Below are positions 1 through 10,467 of a stretch of DNA of 64,000 nt, piece after piece (position 1 is the first letter of the stretch; each line of letters starts with the position of its first letter). A program made the position numbers and the translations under genes. The notes under the pieces were generated by a model. That model was not told where the DNA came from. It ran no database searches and saw nothing but the letters and a program-made list of their open reading frames with translations. This DNA comes from Centrapalus pauciflorus (taxonomy: Eukaryota > Streptophyta > Magnoliopsida > Asterales > Asteraceae), in contig JAANYP010000849.1 in NCBI GenBank assembly GCA_020465985.1, positions 392,658-456,657 on the forward strand, written 5' to 3'.

Positions 1-1084
1 TTAGAAATCTATGCGCATGTGTAACCGTGAATTCCCAATATGCATACTTGTATTATATGATGTGGATTTGGGCGCCGACGCTACTGTGTGTAGGTCGGGT
101 CGGTTAGCGCCAAGTTTTTGGTTAAACCGACGTAAGCTCGGATGAGGGGATTGTACGGTTTAACCCGCACCAGCTCGGATGAGGGGTGCGGCGTTAGCTC
201 GGATGAGGGGCACATAGGAAATCATTGAACTCTTGCTTCATTTCTATTCATGCATATTTACATATGTACTTTTATTCTTTTAAATCTTGTTACTCTCTGG
301 GCGCTTACCATGGTGGTGGGGACTTATTATTTTAGTTGGAGTGGTAAGGATCCAGTGTGAGACAGTTGACTTTTGTTGATCGGGACACTATTATTTTGTA
401 TTAGCTTTTGAGGGACCCCAGTTGACATGACATGTAAACTTAAACCTATTCAGTGTACTATGGTTGATATAATGCGTGGTTGTTTTATTCATTGATGTAT
501 GGCTTTAGAAAATTTAAATTATCCCGTATTTTTGAGGTATATTGCAAATGATTGGTGGAAATTTAGTTTTAAAATATGCGGTCCTTTCATTAACGGTGTA
601 TATTAGGTTGCTTCTCATAAAAAGCTTCCAAAAGTAAATTCTGACTTGATTATTCAAAATTTTTTGTAGACCCTAGTGGTATATGATTAGTTATTGGCTC
701 TTGGCTACATTGCTCTAGCTTTTACGTGCTAGAGATTTTGGGTATTAACATATGTTTCGAATTCTCCAAATTCTTTTCTATGTGACCGAAAATGCATCCA
801 TGAAAAAATGCTCGGCGAGCAACACTTATGAATATGAAATTTCATAATTAGGAAATAAAATATCATTTCTGAAAATGTAGCTTTATGAAATCATCTATCG
901 GCCACGCCCTGTCAATACACCACTTTGACTATTGGTACCATTAAGAGCTTTTTATAGTTCGTTACTTTTTAATCCTATTATTATTTTGTTTTTTTACCTA
1001 GTTTAAAAATATGAGTTAACATGTGATATATGAATTCATATGGGAAGAGAAATTTGTCCATGATTTCTTACCCACAGTGGTTAG
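1..1084. other. Unassigned repeat-derived DNA with a three-copy short motif
   Basis: No coding region is recognisable here. The motif AGCTCGGATGAGGGG occurs three times close together (134-148, 172-186, 196-210). The stretch leads directly into a decayed Ty3/gypsy integrase, so it could be an earlier part of that element or an older LTR remnant. I cannot tell which. Confidence 0.4.
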
Positions 1085-1780
1085 ATGGTGCTGCATTATC
1101 ACACGGGTTAGAAGCTGATCCCCGCTTCAAAAAGTTAAAAAGGATTTAGCTACAAACCCTCTTTCTCGACCCAAATACTCACTCATTGAAGGTAAACTGT
1201 ACCACAAGAACCGCTTGGTTATTCCAGCTTCTTCGGCCTAAATTCCAAAACTCCTTGAAGAGTTTAATAGCAGACCTAGCAGGGGTCACTCTGGCCTTTA
1301 TCGCGCCTATCGGCGTTTAGCCTCATGCGTTATTGGATAGGCCTGACTAAATCCGTTAAGCAATCTGTGCAAACTTGTGACACCTGCCAACACAATAAAT
1401 TTTCTACTTCGGCTCCTATATTAGCGTTAGTTTCAGAGGACATCTCCATCGTTTTTATCATGGGCCTACCCAAGTCAAAGGATATGAGGTTGTCCTGGTT
1501 GTGGTTGATCGTCTGTCCGAGTATCATCACTTTATTACTAAATCACCCTATTACTGTCCTCACCCTTGCCGTCTTTTTTTTTAGAAAGAAGTCATTTGTC
1601 TTCACAGAATCCTCAAATCTATACTGATTGATCGTGACCCTTTGTTCCTAAGAAAGTTTTGGCAGGATATATTGTGTTGCAGGGCAGCAAGCTTAAGTTC
1701 AGCTCCGCTTACCACCCGGACAGTGGTTGTAACTGGAGTTTGGAAATATATGTATGATGCTTTGCCGCTGATTAACCTAA
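1085..1780 (+). pseudogene. Ty3/gypsy integrase remnant, first part
   Basis: Conceptual translation in shifting frames gives the usual gypsy integrase order. A lead-in around 1110-1250 (EADPRFKKLKK-like) is followed by the zinc-binding region at about 1265-1400, with GHSGLYRAYRRLA and a CDTC pair. The start of the core follows at about 1430-1560 (FIMGLPKS), then a DRDPLF segment near 1630-1660 and the SSAYHP region near 1700. In the family this enzyme inserts element cDNA into host DNA. Stops and frameshifts interrupt every block and no start or protease/RT is attached, so it is dead. The reading stops exactly at a MITE insertion and resumes behind it at 2061. Confidence 0.8.
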
Positions 1781-2060
1781 GGCCCATTTGGTTCACTGAA
1801 TGGAATTTGAAGGAATCAGAATTTGCTAATAGTGTGTTTGAACTATTGGATTACAAAAACAATGAATAACATCTCGTTTACATTCCATCAAAGTCTATGG
1901 ATTAAGGGATTGATCATTCCTAACTATTTGTAATGGAATTAAGATTTAAAATCTTGCACAACCATATGTTTTGCTAACCTTAAACACCATTCCATAAACA
2001 TAATATATCTTCTAATTTATATATCGATTCCTTCAAATTCAATTCTGTGAAAACTGTGCC
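1781..2060. mobile_element. Tourist-like MITE (PIF/Harbinger type), 280 bp
   Basis: The left end starts GGCCCATTTGGTTCACTG. The right end, read on the other strand, starts GGCACAGTTTTCACAG, and both continue into GAATTTGAAGGAATC. These are imperfect terminal inverted repeats of roughly 38 bp. The element is flanked on both sides by TAA (1778-1780 and 2061-2063), the three-base target duplication typical of PIF/Harbinger elements. It has no coding capacity. Removing it with one TAA rejoins the gypsy integrase reading across the site. Confidence 0.85.
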
Positions 2061-2534
2061 TAAGTCTTGGTCCTATTGGCTTCCCTGGGCTGAATTTTGT
2101 CTGTCACAACTAACACTATTCCATTTGAAATAGTCTATGGCAGACCCCACCAACTGTCTTTCAGTTCGTTCCGAGAGATATTTGTTGTGAAGCAGTGATG
2201 CAAGATCTGTTGGACAGAGATGAAGCAATTAAGTAGCTCATGTATCATTTGTCACGAGCTCAAGCACATATAAAACTCACCGTTGATAAACGTTGTCGGA
2301 ATGTTGAATTTAGTGTAGGATATTGGGTATTTCATGTCTCCTTGCTTAAAAAGACTATCGGCAAAGTTATTGTTGAAGGTTCTCTCCCTTTAGGATTGGT
2401 AATGGATTCGGTTTTCCCCGCTACCCCGGCGAATTGCTTGGCTACACATACTTACACCATCGTTGGCAGAATAAGCTTCACAATGGTTGATTCATTGGGA
2501 ACATGGTACAATTGAGGACGCTACATGGGAATTA
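2061..2534 (+). pseudogene. Ty3/gypsy integrase remnant, second part
   Basis: Continues the integrase after the MITE. About 2063-2110 reads KSWSYWLPWAEF, a conserved block late in the gypsy integrase core. The segment near 2395-2530 corresponds to the C-terminal region and ends in a recognisable ATWE motif at about 2519-2530. Stops are frequent. The reading is cut at 2534 by a Harbinger element, and a few more codons resembling the polyprotein end follow at 4462. Together with 1085-1780 this is one dead gene carrying two DNA-transposon insertions. Confidence 0.75.
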
Positions 2535-4461
2535 GAGTATGGGGTGTACCCATCTTTTTGAATTTCATCTTTCTGTACACCTCAGCGCCACATAAACTTT
2601 TCTCTCTCCACCTTTCCCCACCTTTCTAACTTGGAAATACCCATCTTTCTAAACCTTTCCATCTTTCTTAATTTACTTTTTTTAAAATAAATTCATTTTA
2701 ACTAACAAAACAATTAAAACTAAAATTATTAATTTCATAAATATTTAAAAACTATTACATAAACTAAACATTAAAAATTACGGAATTAAAATAAAAAAAT
2801 ACATAACAATAAATAAAAATTAAAATTACGAATGAACATAAAAAAAAAAAATACAAACTAGCTGTCTAAATTTGGTATTTGGGCAAGTGCAATATGTTCC
2901 ACGAGATTTGATCGAAGGTTATTGTGTGTTTACCGATTACGAATTTCCAATAACGTATTTTGATATACTTCATTGGAAGCGGAATGTTGATTGGATGGAA
3001 GCTCGGTATCGCGAAGCCTTCGTCTTCTAAGATCATATTGTGTAATATGACACAGGTATACACGATGTGTCTAATTTTATGTGGGTGCCATGGTCGTGTG
3101 GGGTTGTTTATTATAGCAAAACGAGCTTTGAGTACACCAAAAGCTCGTTCAATGTATTTTCTTGCCGACTCTTGCATTGCCTTGAATCTTTTTCATTTGT
3201 CATCGGTTGGACACGAAAAAGCTTTCACCAAAGTCGCCCACTCGGGGTATATCCCGTCGGTTAGATAGTACCCATGTTTGTATTGTGTTCCGTTAATAAC
3301 AAAAGGAACAACCGGTGCGATCCCATTTAAAACGTTGTTGAATATTGGTGATTGATTAACCACATTGATGTCGTTGTTGGAACCCGCGACGCCAAAGAAT
3401 GCATGCCAAATCCATAAATCTTGTGATGCAACCGCTTCCAACATAATTGTCGAATATTGGTGCTCGCCTTGCATGTATTGACCTCGCCATTCTGTAGGGC
3501 AATTTCTCCATGCCCTATGTGGCAGTCGATGCTGCCAAGCATTCCACGAAATCCATGTTTTGCTTCATGGAACATGTACAAATGATGAACATCAGATTCA
3601 ATCTACGCAAATATTTTCGTCCGTATAGTTGAATAATTCACTTACAGAATTCTTGCAAGCTTTCATGCGAGGTTCTTTCAGACATATATAGAGAGTCGTC
3701 AATCGAATAAGGCACCATGCCATATGCGAGTTGCCAAATAGCAGATGTGCATTTTTGTAACGCAGTAAATCATCTTCTACCTCGAACATCCCATCGCAAG
3801 GTAAAAAATTCAAAATGTTTCTCCATATCGTAAACTATTCGTAGGAATAGTTATTTGCACATCCGGAACCTCATTCTAAAAATATCATCTCCATAGAGAG
3901 GATTTTCAGTAAAATAATTACGCAAAAGACGTTCATTTTGCAGCTGCTCGGTCTCTCCGAATTACAATTCTTCGTTTAGGTTGATTAATTTGAGTAGAGC
4001 TGGCATTTAAAAATGCTGCAAAGACTTGTTGATTACGTTGATATTCGTCTTCCGATGACTCTTGAAGATGATGATGACGATGACGACGAAGACGTATACG
4101 GTTCAATCACAATAAAAATAAAATTGTGAATGATAGTAAAATATAAAGTAAAGAGATGTATGAGTGTTAGATTGAAAGAGAGAAATGTGAAACTGTATAG
4201 ATAGAAAGATGTGAGGATTTAATGTATTGGAGTGAAATATTTATAGGGTAAAATTTTTAGGTTAATTTTTTTTATTTACTAAACAGTCAAATGACCGTTG
4301 AAAAGGAAAAAGACAAAGGCGGGGGAGGCGGGGTCGCGCGGGGAGGGGAAGTTGAGGAGGGGTCGAAATGTCGCGGGGCCGGGCACCAGGGTGGTGTTCT
4401 CGGCGGCTCCAGTCTGAGGTGGCAAGGCCGCTTGGGCGCACCTTCAGTACACCGAACACTC
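2535..4461 (-). mobile_element. Degenerate PIF/Harbinger element, 1,927 bp
   Basis: The left end begins GAGTATGGGGTGTAC. The right end, on the other strand, begins GAGTGTTCGGTGTAC. Both are flanked by the target duplication TTA (2532-2534 and 4462-4464). The interior carries transposase remnants on the minus strand (2866-3813). I do not see the second Myb-like Harbinger ORF, and the right subterminal part (4315-4460) is notably GC-rich. Reading the host integrase from 2534 straight to 4462 keeps it sensible (ATWEL then gypsy-tail-like sequence), which supports these ends. Confidence 0.85.
2866..3813 (-). pseudogene. PIF/Harbinger transposase remnant (DDE superfamily)
   Basis: Read right to left, the broken pieces follow the Harbinger nuclease order. 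The N-terminal part is at 3598-3813. A HEAKHGFRGMLGSIDCHI block with the first catalytic Asp lies at 3520-3580. LEAVASQDLWIWHAFFG and GSNNDINV, then GYYLTDGIYPEWATLVK with the second Asp, lie at 3200-3450. RKYIERAFGVLKARFAI with the final Glu, then ILHNMILEDE, lies at 3010-3170. In the family this enzyme cuts and rejoins transposon ends at TTA/TAA targets. At least three frame changes and the missing single open frame make it non-functional. The family assignment is firm because of the ordered motifs. Confidence 0.85.
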
Positions 4462-5405
4462 TTAGGCCGACATTGATAGAGAAAATTCCGTTGACATTTT
4501 ACCTTTTTAGCAGCCCAATCGTATAGAGATGACAAGTGATGAGGTGGTTATTCCAGAAGAGAGGAAGCATAATATATAGGATGGATGGTAGTGGAGTATT
4601 CATGCTTATGTAATGACAAGTGACTTAACTGCAGCGATTTCTTGCTGGAAAAAGTTTCAGTAGAATAAATTTGTCAGATGCTAAGTTTAACTAAGAATCA
4701 GATGAATGAGGTATTTTGCAGATGTGTCTACTTGAATACTTGTTTGTTAAACCTGGTATTGTACGATGTTTGTCACATTTGATATGTTTTTTGGAATGTT
4801 CTTTTCCTGCAGAAGATAAAGAAATGGAATGATATAATAAGTTTGAACCGAAAACCATAATTATGTCACGTCTTTGTAAGATTGTTAATAAAGGTAGTAA
4901 GTAGGGTACCTCATGTTTTCTTGTTGAAAGGCTTTGGATTTGAGTGAACCTCATTTTCCTGTAGGTGAGATAATATTAAGAGTTAGTAGTTTAATATAGT
5001 TGTTCTACAACGTTTCCCTTATTTAATCAAGAACTCCTTTAATTATTTAATCTTTTGTGGCGTATTTTCGATCTACTCCTACTTCCTTTGGGAAATGGAG
5101 GAACAAATTAAACAATTCATCTGTGGCTTTTCTCTCCCATTTCATTTGTCTAATTTGCTCTATGACGACGTAGAATTCTAATGCCCTAATTAATGCTTAA
5201 ACTGATACATAGTCCATTCGTTAATTGGGAGGAAAAGGTACGACTTCTAAGGTTAAATTGATTACGAACAATAATCAAATATACAATTTTTTTTCACACA
5301 GTTTTAATCGTGCATTGATATAAATTCCATTATCCCAACTTGTTATAAGTAATAAGTTATAACACCATATGAGAATCTTTTTTAGATTAAGTAGTGGAAA
5401 TATGG
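4462..5405. other. End of gypsy remnant and unassigned AT-rich DNA
   Basis: The first ~60 bases look like the degraded end of the gypsy polyprotein (RKF- and DI-containing tail). Beyond about 4530 I see no recognisable coding, RNA or repeat feature. Short open frames here, such as 4691-4954 on the minus strand, match nothing I know. Confidence 0.4.
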
Positions 5406-6540
5406 AACAACAACAACAAACTCGAGTCCCATTGAGATGGGTTAGGTAGGGGAGAGGTAGATGTCGATAGTCATGCCTTCACCAAGTTGGAGCGACTTTG
5501 TGACATATATTACTTCCAATAAGTGTAGTACGGTTCCCATAGATTTTATCTGCGAACTAAAGAGAAAAACTAGCATGCAATTTATGGTTGCAAAAAATTA
5601 GTAGCACATAAATGGTAACAGTACGACAAACTTAGCAAGCTGCATACAATTTAGGAACAAACCTCTATACCTCTACAAAATGTTATATCTTAATGATATT
5701 AGTATTAGTTTTTTATTAGTAAGCCTATACTCATTACCCTCTAAGATTATGCGTAAGGCCCTCTACTGCTCTTGACTCTAATAGTCGCACATCACGCCTT
5801 CCTATTTGGAGGTCATGCCTTCTGAGTTGCAAAAGCTTCTTTGTTCTCACATTATCTTCCTACTTCATCTTTAGTCTTCCAATTCTCCTTGTGCCTTAAA
5901 CCTTTTTAGATTCCACTCCCGGATGGGTGCCATTGTAGCCTTTGTAGATGTCCATACCACTTTAGTCTTATTCCTCTCAGTTTGTCGGTTATCCTTGCTA
6001 CTTCAAATGTATTCCTGATGGCCGCGTTGGGTATTTTATCTAATAAAGTTTTACTGCATGTCCATTGTAGCATCCTCAATTCTGCTACTTCCATACTTCT
6101 CTCAAGCTCCTTCCTGATCCGCCAATAGTCTGCTCCATACAACATAGCGAGCCTTATTGCTATCCTATGTAAATTTCTTTTTAGCTTCAATGGTATACTC
6201 TTATCACATAAAAGTTGTGTTGCAGATCTCCAATTTGTGCATCCTGCCTATATGATGAAAATGTGTGCTTCTACATGTCCTTGTTATGTATCATAGACCC
6301 TAATTATTTGAAGTTTTCTTTAGGTTGTAGAGCTTGACCCCTTAAAACAATGTCCACCCCTCGTCATGTTTTGCCCCATTAAAGTTACACACTTACCACA
6401 AATACTTCATTTTAATGGTGATGATCCTTAATGCCTTCTTATTCATTGTCCCATGCCATGCCCGGTATTCAGCCAATTGTTTAACTCCGTTGTAGTTTCC
6501 GTCACCAAAATGAGGTCATCAGGATATGCTTTTCAACTCC
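5406..6540 (-). pseudogene. LINE (non-LTR retrotransposon) 3' fragment with RT C-terminus
   Basis: On the minus strand, about 6498-6535 encodes YPDDLILVTE, the LINE reverse-transcriptase FADD catalytic box with P in place of A. Near 6270-6340 a KENFKxLGSMIHNKD block follows. 5906-6250 reads NWRSAT, KLKRNLHRIAIRLAMLYGADYW, MLQWTCSKTLLDKIPNAAIR, and LRGIRLKWYGHLQR, the standard plant LINE C-terminal tail. The 3' end at 5406-5420 is a (TTG)n-type tail on the minus strand, seen as CAACAACAACAA on the plus strand, preceded by the usual conserved 3' UTR block. The 5' part and the endonuclease are absent, as expected for a 5'-truncated insertion. Confidence 0.85.
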
Positions 6541-6562
6541 CATATTTAAGAAGGGTGAATTT

Positions 6563-6598
6563 ACACACACACGCGCACACACACACACACACACACAA
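6563..6598. repeat. (AC)n microsatellite
   Basis: An interrupted AC dinucleotide run with one GCGC interruption. It lies just beyond the LINE RT remnant. Confidence 0.9.
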
Positions 6599-7674
6599 GT
6601 GTACATGCAAGACTGCAAGTGTATTTATTCATACCCATGATGCAAATACTAATGTTTTTCTATTATTCTGTGACACTTTTGAAGATCCAGGCATATATCA
6701 AATACACACGTCAAAGTGCAGATGCGAAGAAAGCTTTGACCGATCTCCTTTTCAGAAGTGTCTAAATTTACACTTGGATATCTCTTTAACCATCTTATTG
6801 CTTTACAGGCCTGCCTTGTATACTCGACCACATTGATGTCTTCTTCAACTTAGGGCGAATTCTTGAAGAGGCAAGGGACAAACAAATGGGATGGAGTTCT
6901 GCTCATCAAACAGACAAAGGAAACAAAAGGGATCCATTAAAGTCATGAGCTTGCCTTGTGTAACATCCTTACCTTAATTTCCTTGTTATTATGTACTTAA
7001 ATCGCCAAAACAATGTACTTTTATGGTTTAAGTTGAATCCATAATCAAAAGTTACTTTAAAGTCAAACGTCGACTTATCTCACTTTAATGGATCAAATCT
7101 TGATTGAGCAACATACTATGCGAGTTTAATATAAAACTAATGTTTACCAAGGCCGGGTTTGTGACGTGTTGTGAAAGTTTTGTCCAAACCCAACATCATT
7201 TAAAAGTAAAATGGAATAATATGCAATTTTCGTTTCCTGTCTTTATTTAGTCCCAAGACCAAATGTGTCCAAAATAGAATGTTGATATATTTCAAAAGAA
7301 GTCCAGGGACCTTGTTGCTCATTCTAGCTCCTCAGACTCGTACGAGTACTCAAGTTTTTCCATCTTAAACTTAAATTACATCAAATTCAAGTGTGGAACT
7401 TTTTAATCTTGATACAAATCTCTCCCAGATAATGAAAAATGTAATAATTCTCTACTTTAGCCAGATTCCCCCCCACCCACCCCAATTTCCAGAAGGTTGA
7501 TTTTACCTAATATAAACCAATATCACTCTTAGAACAAATAACATGAAGAAATCGTTAATTGAGAACACAATATATAGATGGTCTATTGTCATGTGTGAGT
7601 TCAAGAATCTCGCAACAGAAAACCATATATTACCAAATTGAAGACAAAATTGAAGAACCACCTCAAATTGGGAA
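6599..7674. other. Unassigned; possible LTR remnant from 6959
   Basis: No gene is recognisable. At 6959 the sequence TGTAACATCC appears. This is the same start as two gypsy LTRs elsewhere in the window (60816 plus strand and 37082 minus strand), so 6959-7674 may be a truncated LTR of that group, cut by element G at 7675. No matching right end or target duplication was found. Confidence 0.35.
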
Positions 7675-8960
7675 TGTAATAACCTAACTTTTAACCTTCT
7701 GTATTTGACTTAATAAGAATGTTATGAATTAATTATAAAGTAACAAAATTAAAGAATGATATAAATGAAACTTGTGAGGTTAAAATGAGAAGTATGAAAC
7801 TTATGTTAATATAAATACCCAAATTGAATGTCATCTACTCATTTCACCAACAAATTTAGTCTCCTGCTTTTCTTTTTTCAACCCACGGTTCATCTTCATC
7901 AAGAATCATTAATAAGAATTTCAACAAAATTGAAATCGAAGCCAAGGAATCGACAAATAAACATCAAGCAACTATCCATCAAGAATTGAAGTAATGTAAT
8001 GTTTAAACTTATTCATGAGTTCAAAATAAGACTACGGCTTCTGTGGACTTCATGAAAGTAAATGGACTTTTAAAACATTAAAATTAAACATACTATAAAC
8101 CTGAAAATTTATAGCATGCATGTAGTTCTTATTTTATTGATTGGTTATATATGCAATTCCAAGCTTCAATTCTAAAATGTAAAAGAAAGTTCTGAAATTT
8201 GGATATAAGTTGTTGTCATATGTGTTTTCTATTCTGTTTTTCATCCACAAGAACAGGCCAAGAAGGCAAATGCCTTCGGCCATGGAAATTTATGCATACA
8301 TATGTATTTTAATAATCTTTTAGAGCATCAAACACTCCTAAATGCTACTGAATCGCCGCTGAAAAAGAAAGGAAAACAGAAAGGAAATAAGTGTGAAGTG
8401 TAGTGTCGTGTGTGGCATTTAAATGTTGCATGAAAGTGATGACATCCGAGATTCACCTCTAAGGTGCAAATCTCAGATCTTTTCAAAAACAATACAACAA
8501 CCCCTTTCATATTTAATTCATATGTATAAACAAAAGTGTGTGTGTATGCTATTGAAAGAAGAACCGAGATTCACATCTTTGTGAATCTCGGATGTGTGTG
8601 TGTTGTGAGTCAAAGCAGAAACAACAACCAATTCTATTTATTCTTGTAAGCATACAAGTTTAGTGTTAAGTGTAGTGTGTGTACATGTGCATGAAAGAAA
8701 GATCCGAGATCCTCACAAGGACCAAATCTCGGATGTATGGTTGTCCAAACAGAAACCTTGACCCACTTTCAATACTTTAACTTTTACACTTTGTTCAGAT
8801 TTCTTTGAACCTGTCTGAGTTTATCATTTGCAAGAACATTAGCTTTAAGGCTTTTCATTGCTTATCATGTCATTTTAATCTTTGTTGAATCATCATTGAG
8901 CTTTAAACTTTCATCGACATGATTCTGATAACTTATAAGATTTTATGTCCTTTTTCATGG
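7675..8960 (+). repeat. Element G 5' LTR, segment 1
   Basis: Begins TGTAATAACCTAACTTTTAA, preceded by GGGAA. The same start occurs inverted at 27906, where the solo LTR of this family begins. Similarity to that copy is recognisable through 7675-8300 and again from 8756. The segment ends at the copia A insertion (target duplication CATGG, 8956-8960) and continues at 23102. Confidence 0.8.
8440..8745. repeat. CCGAGATT motif array with short hairpins, LTR of G
   Basis: Three inverted-repeat units, near 8446-8480, 8563-8592 and 8702-8735, each pair CCGAGAT with ATCTCGG or a one-base variant (ATCTCAG). The array starts about 0.77 kb into the LTR. Other gypsy LTRs in the window hold a different CG-centred motif array at a similar offset. 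Confidence 0.7.
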
Positions 8961-9305
8961 TGTTAGACATTTAATTTCGATCATGTGGACTTATTTTGTA
9001 ATAATTATTTTGTTGTTATTTAGTCTTGTATTTATTTCCTTTGTCTTTTATTTCCATGTAAAAGTATAGGGGCCATTTATGTCAATGCTTCAAAGATAAT
9101 TAAATGAGGCTATGAATAGCTCCTAGGGTTTAGTATTGTATTACACGGTTGAATATTCTCACAATAGTGCAGCCGCCAAAAGCATTTATTCTCTCAATAT
9201 TCTTATTGTCTTCTTCATCATTTCCTAATTATTGAGCATGATTCTTCTTGGGTTTTGATAAAGAAACATAAAGGTGTTGATTATTAAAGGGAATACATTA
9301 TAACA
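8961..9305 (+). repeat. Copia A 5' LTR
   Basis: Begins TGTTAGACAT and ends TATAACA. It is 345 bp and pairs with 22753-23096. It is short for a 14-kb element and carries no motif array itself. Confidence 0.95.
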
Positions 9306-9307
9306 AT

Positions 9308-9320
9308 TGGTATCAGAGCT
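9308..9320 (+). other. Primer-binding site (initiator Met-tRNA), copia A
   Basis: TGGTATCAGAGCT lies two bases after the LTR end. It is complementary to the 3' end of plant initiator Met-tRNA, the usual primer for minus-strand DNA synthesis in Ty1/copia elements. Confidence 0.95.
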
Positions 9321-9737
9321 AAAAAGGTGGATTTCAACTTGCATTCAACCGGATTCTGCTGGGTTTTCTTCATCTTCTTCGTGTTCTTCATCTAAGTCTC
9401 GGGTTAGATCTTATTTTTATCCATTTTTCTGCGTTTTTTGTGTTATTATAGTCATATAATCATCACATTATCCTCCTATATTGATTTCGAACTCATTCAG
9501 TTCAATCTTTACATTAAACTCATCCATAATCGGTTGTTTTGAAAAGTTTAAAAAATATGGGTTTTAGTGGGTTTTTGCTTGTTTTTTTTACTGATTTTTA
9601 AGTGTTTTGGTATATTTGAAATCATCAAAAGTGTTTAAAATAGTTTCCCAATCATTTAGAAACAAATTTAGGCCTTAAATCTGCTAAAAATGTAGTCTGA
9701 CCTGTTCTGCCTTTGAATATCTGCTTAAAACCTGCTG

Positions 9738-10395
9738 TAATTCGGACCATCACCGTAGCTTTTCGAACCATCTAAGATCCAAATTCGGACCAAATTCGGA
9801 CCATAGTCAACCCTAGTTCGGACCTCATTTCGGTCCACTTCGGACCAAACTTAGGTGTATTTCGGACCTTCACTGTGCCTATTTCGGACCCCAATTCGGT
9901 CCCATCCGAACTTCGGACCATCCGAAGTTCAGATCAGACACTTCCATCTCCATATTTTGACTTGTGTTTTAATTTAAATACTCACTTTGGACCTAATCCA
10001 TTTCGGACCAACTGAATCCGGACCATCCGAATTCGGTCCCCTTCCTGGATAATTCCATAAGTATTTGTCCGAATTAGTCACTATTCACTCGAACTCGGAC
10101 CATCCGAATTCGTTTCCTGTTCATCCGAAGTACCCCTATTCACCCGAATCCGGACCATCCGAATTCGGTTCCTTTCCCCATCCGAACTACACACTATTCA
10201 TCCGAAGTCACAACTGTTCATCCGAATCCAATTCATCCGAATTCGGCTCATCCAGCACTACCCATCCGAATTAGGTCTCTGTCCGAACCAGTGTGTTCAT
10301 CCGAATTCGGTCCCTGTCCGAATTGCTGCCCATCCGAATTCGATTTCATCCGAACTCAGAACATCATCCGAATTAGTACCATCCAGTGTACTATT
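9738..10395 (+). promoter_or_regulatory. TCCGAATTCGGA motif array ahead of gag, copia A
   Basis: The hexamer TTCGGA or its complement TCCGAA occurs about 27 times in this 0.66-kb leader, often as the palindrome TCCGAATTCGGA with flanks CAT and CC. Orientation changes along the array. Units before about 9990 mostly read TTCGGACC, while those after mostly read CATCCGAA. The array ends about 70 bases before the gag ATG. A second array with the same wording lies ahead of ORF3 (18404-18905). The function is unknown. Possibilities are binding sites for an element-encoded or host factor, or intron/leader expression signals. Confidence 0.75.
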
Positions 10396-10467
10396 CTTCC
10401 GCAGTCCATCCCATCCGTTTCAAGTTTCCACCTTTAAGATCTTATCTTTTCAATCAGCATCCTAATC

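Noticed and set aside
1602..1869. Short open frames around the MITE
   Set aside because: They cross decayed integrase and MITE sequence out of the integrase frame.
10065..10274. Open frame of 69 codons in the copia A leader
   Set aside because: It merely reads through the CATCCGAATTCGG array; composition reflects the motif, not a protein.
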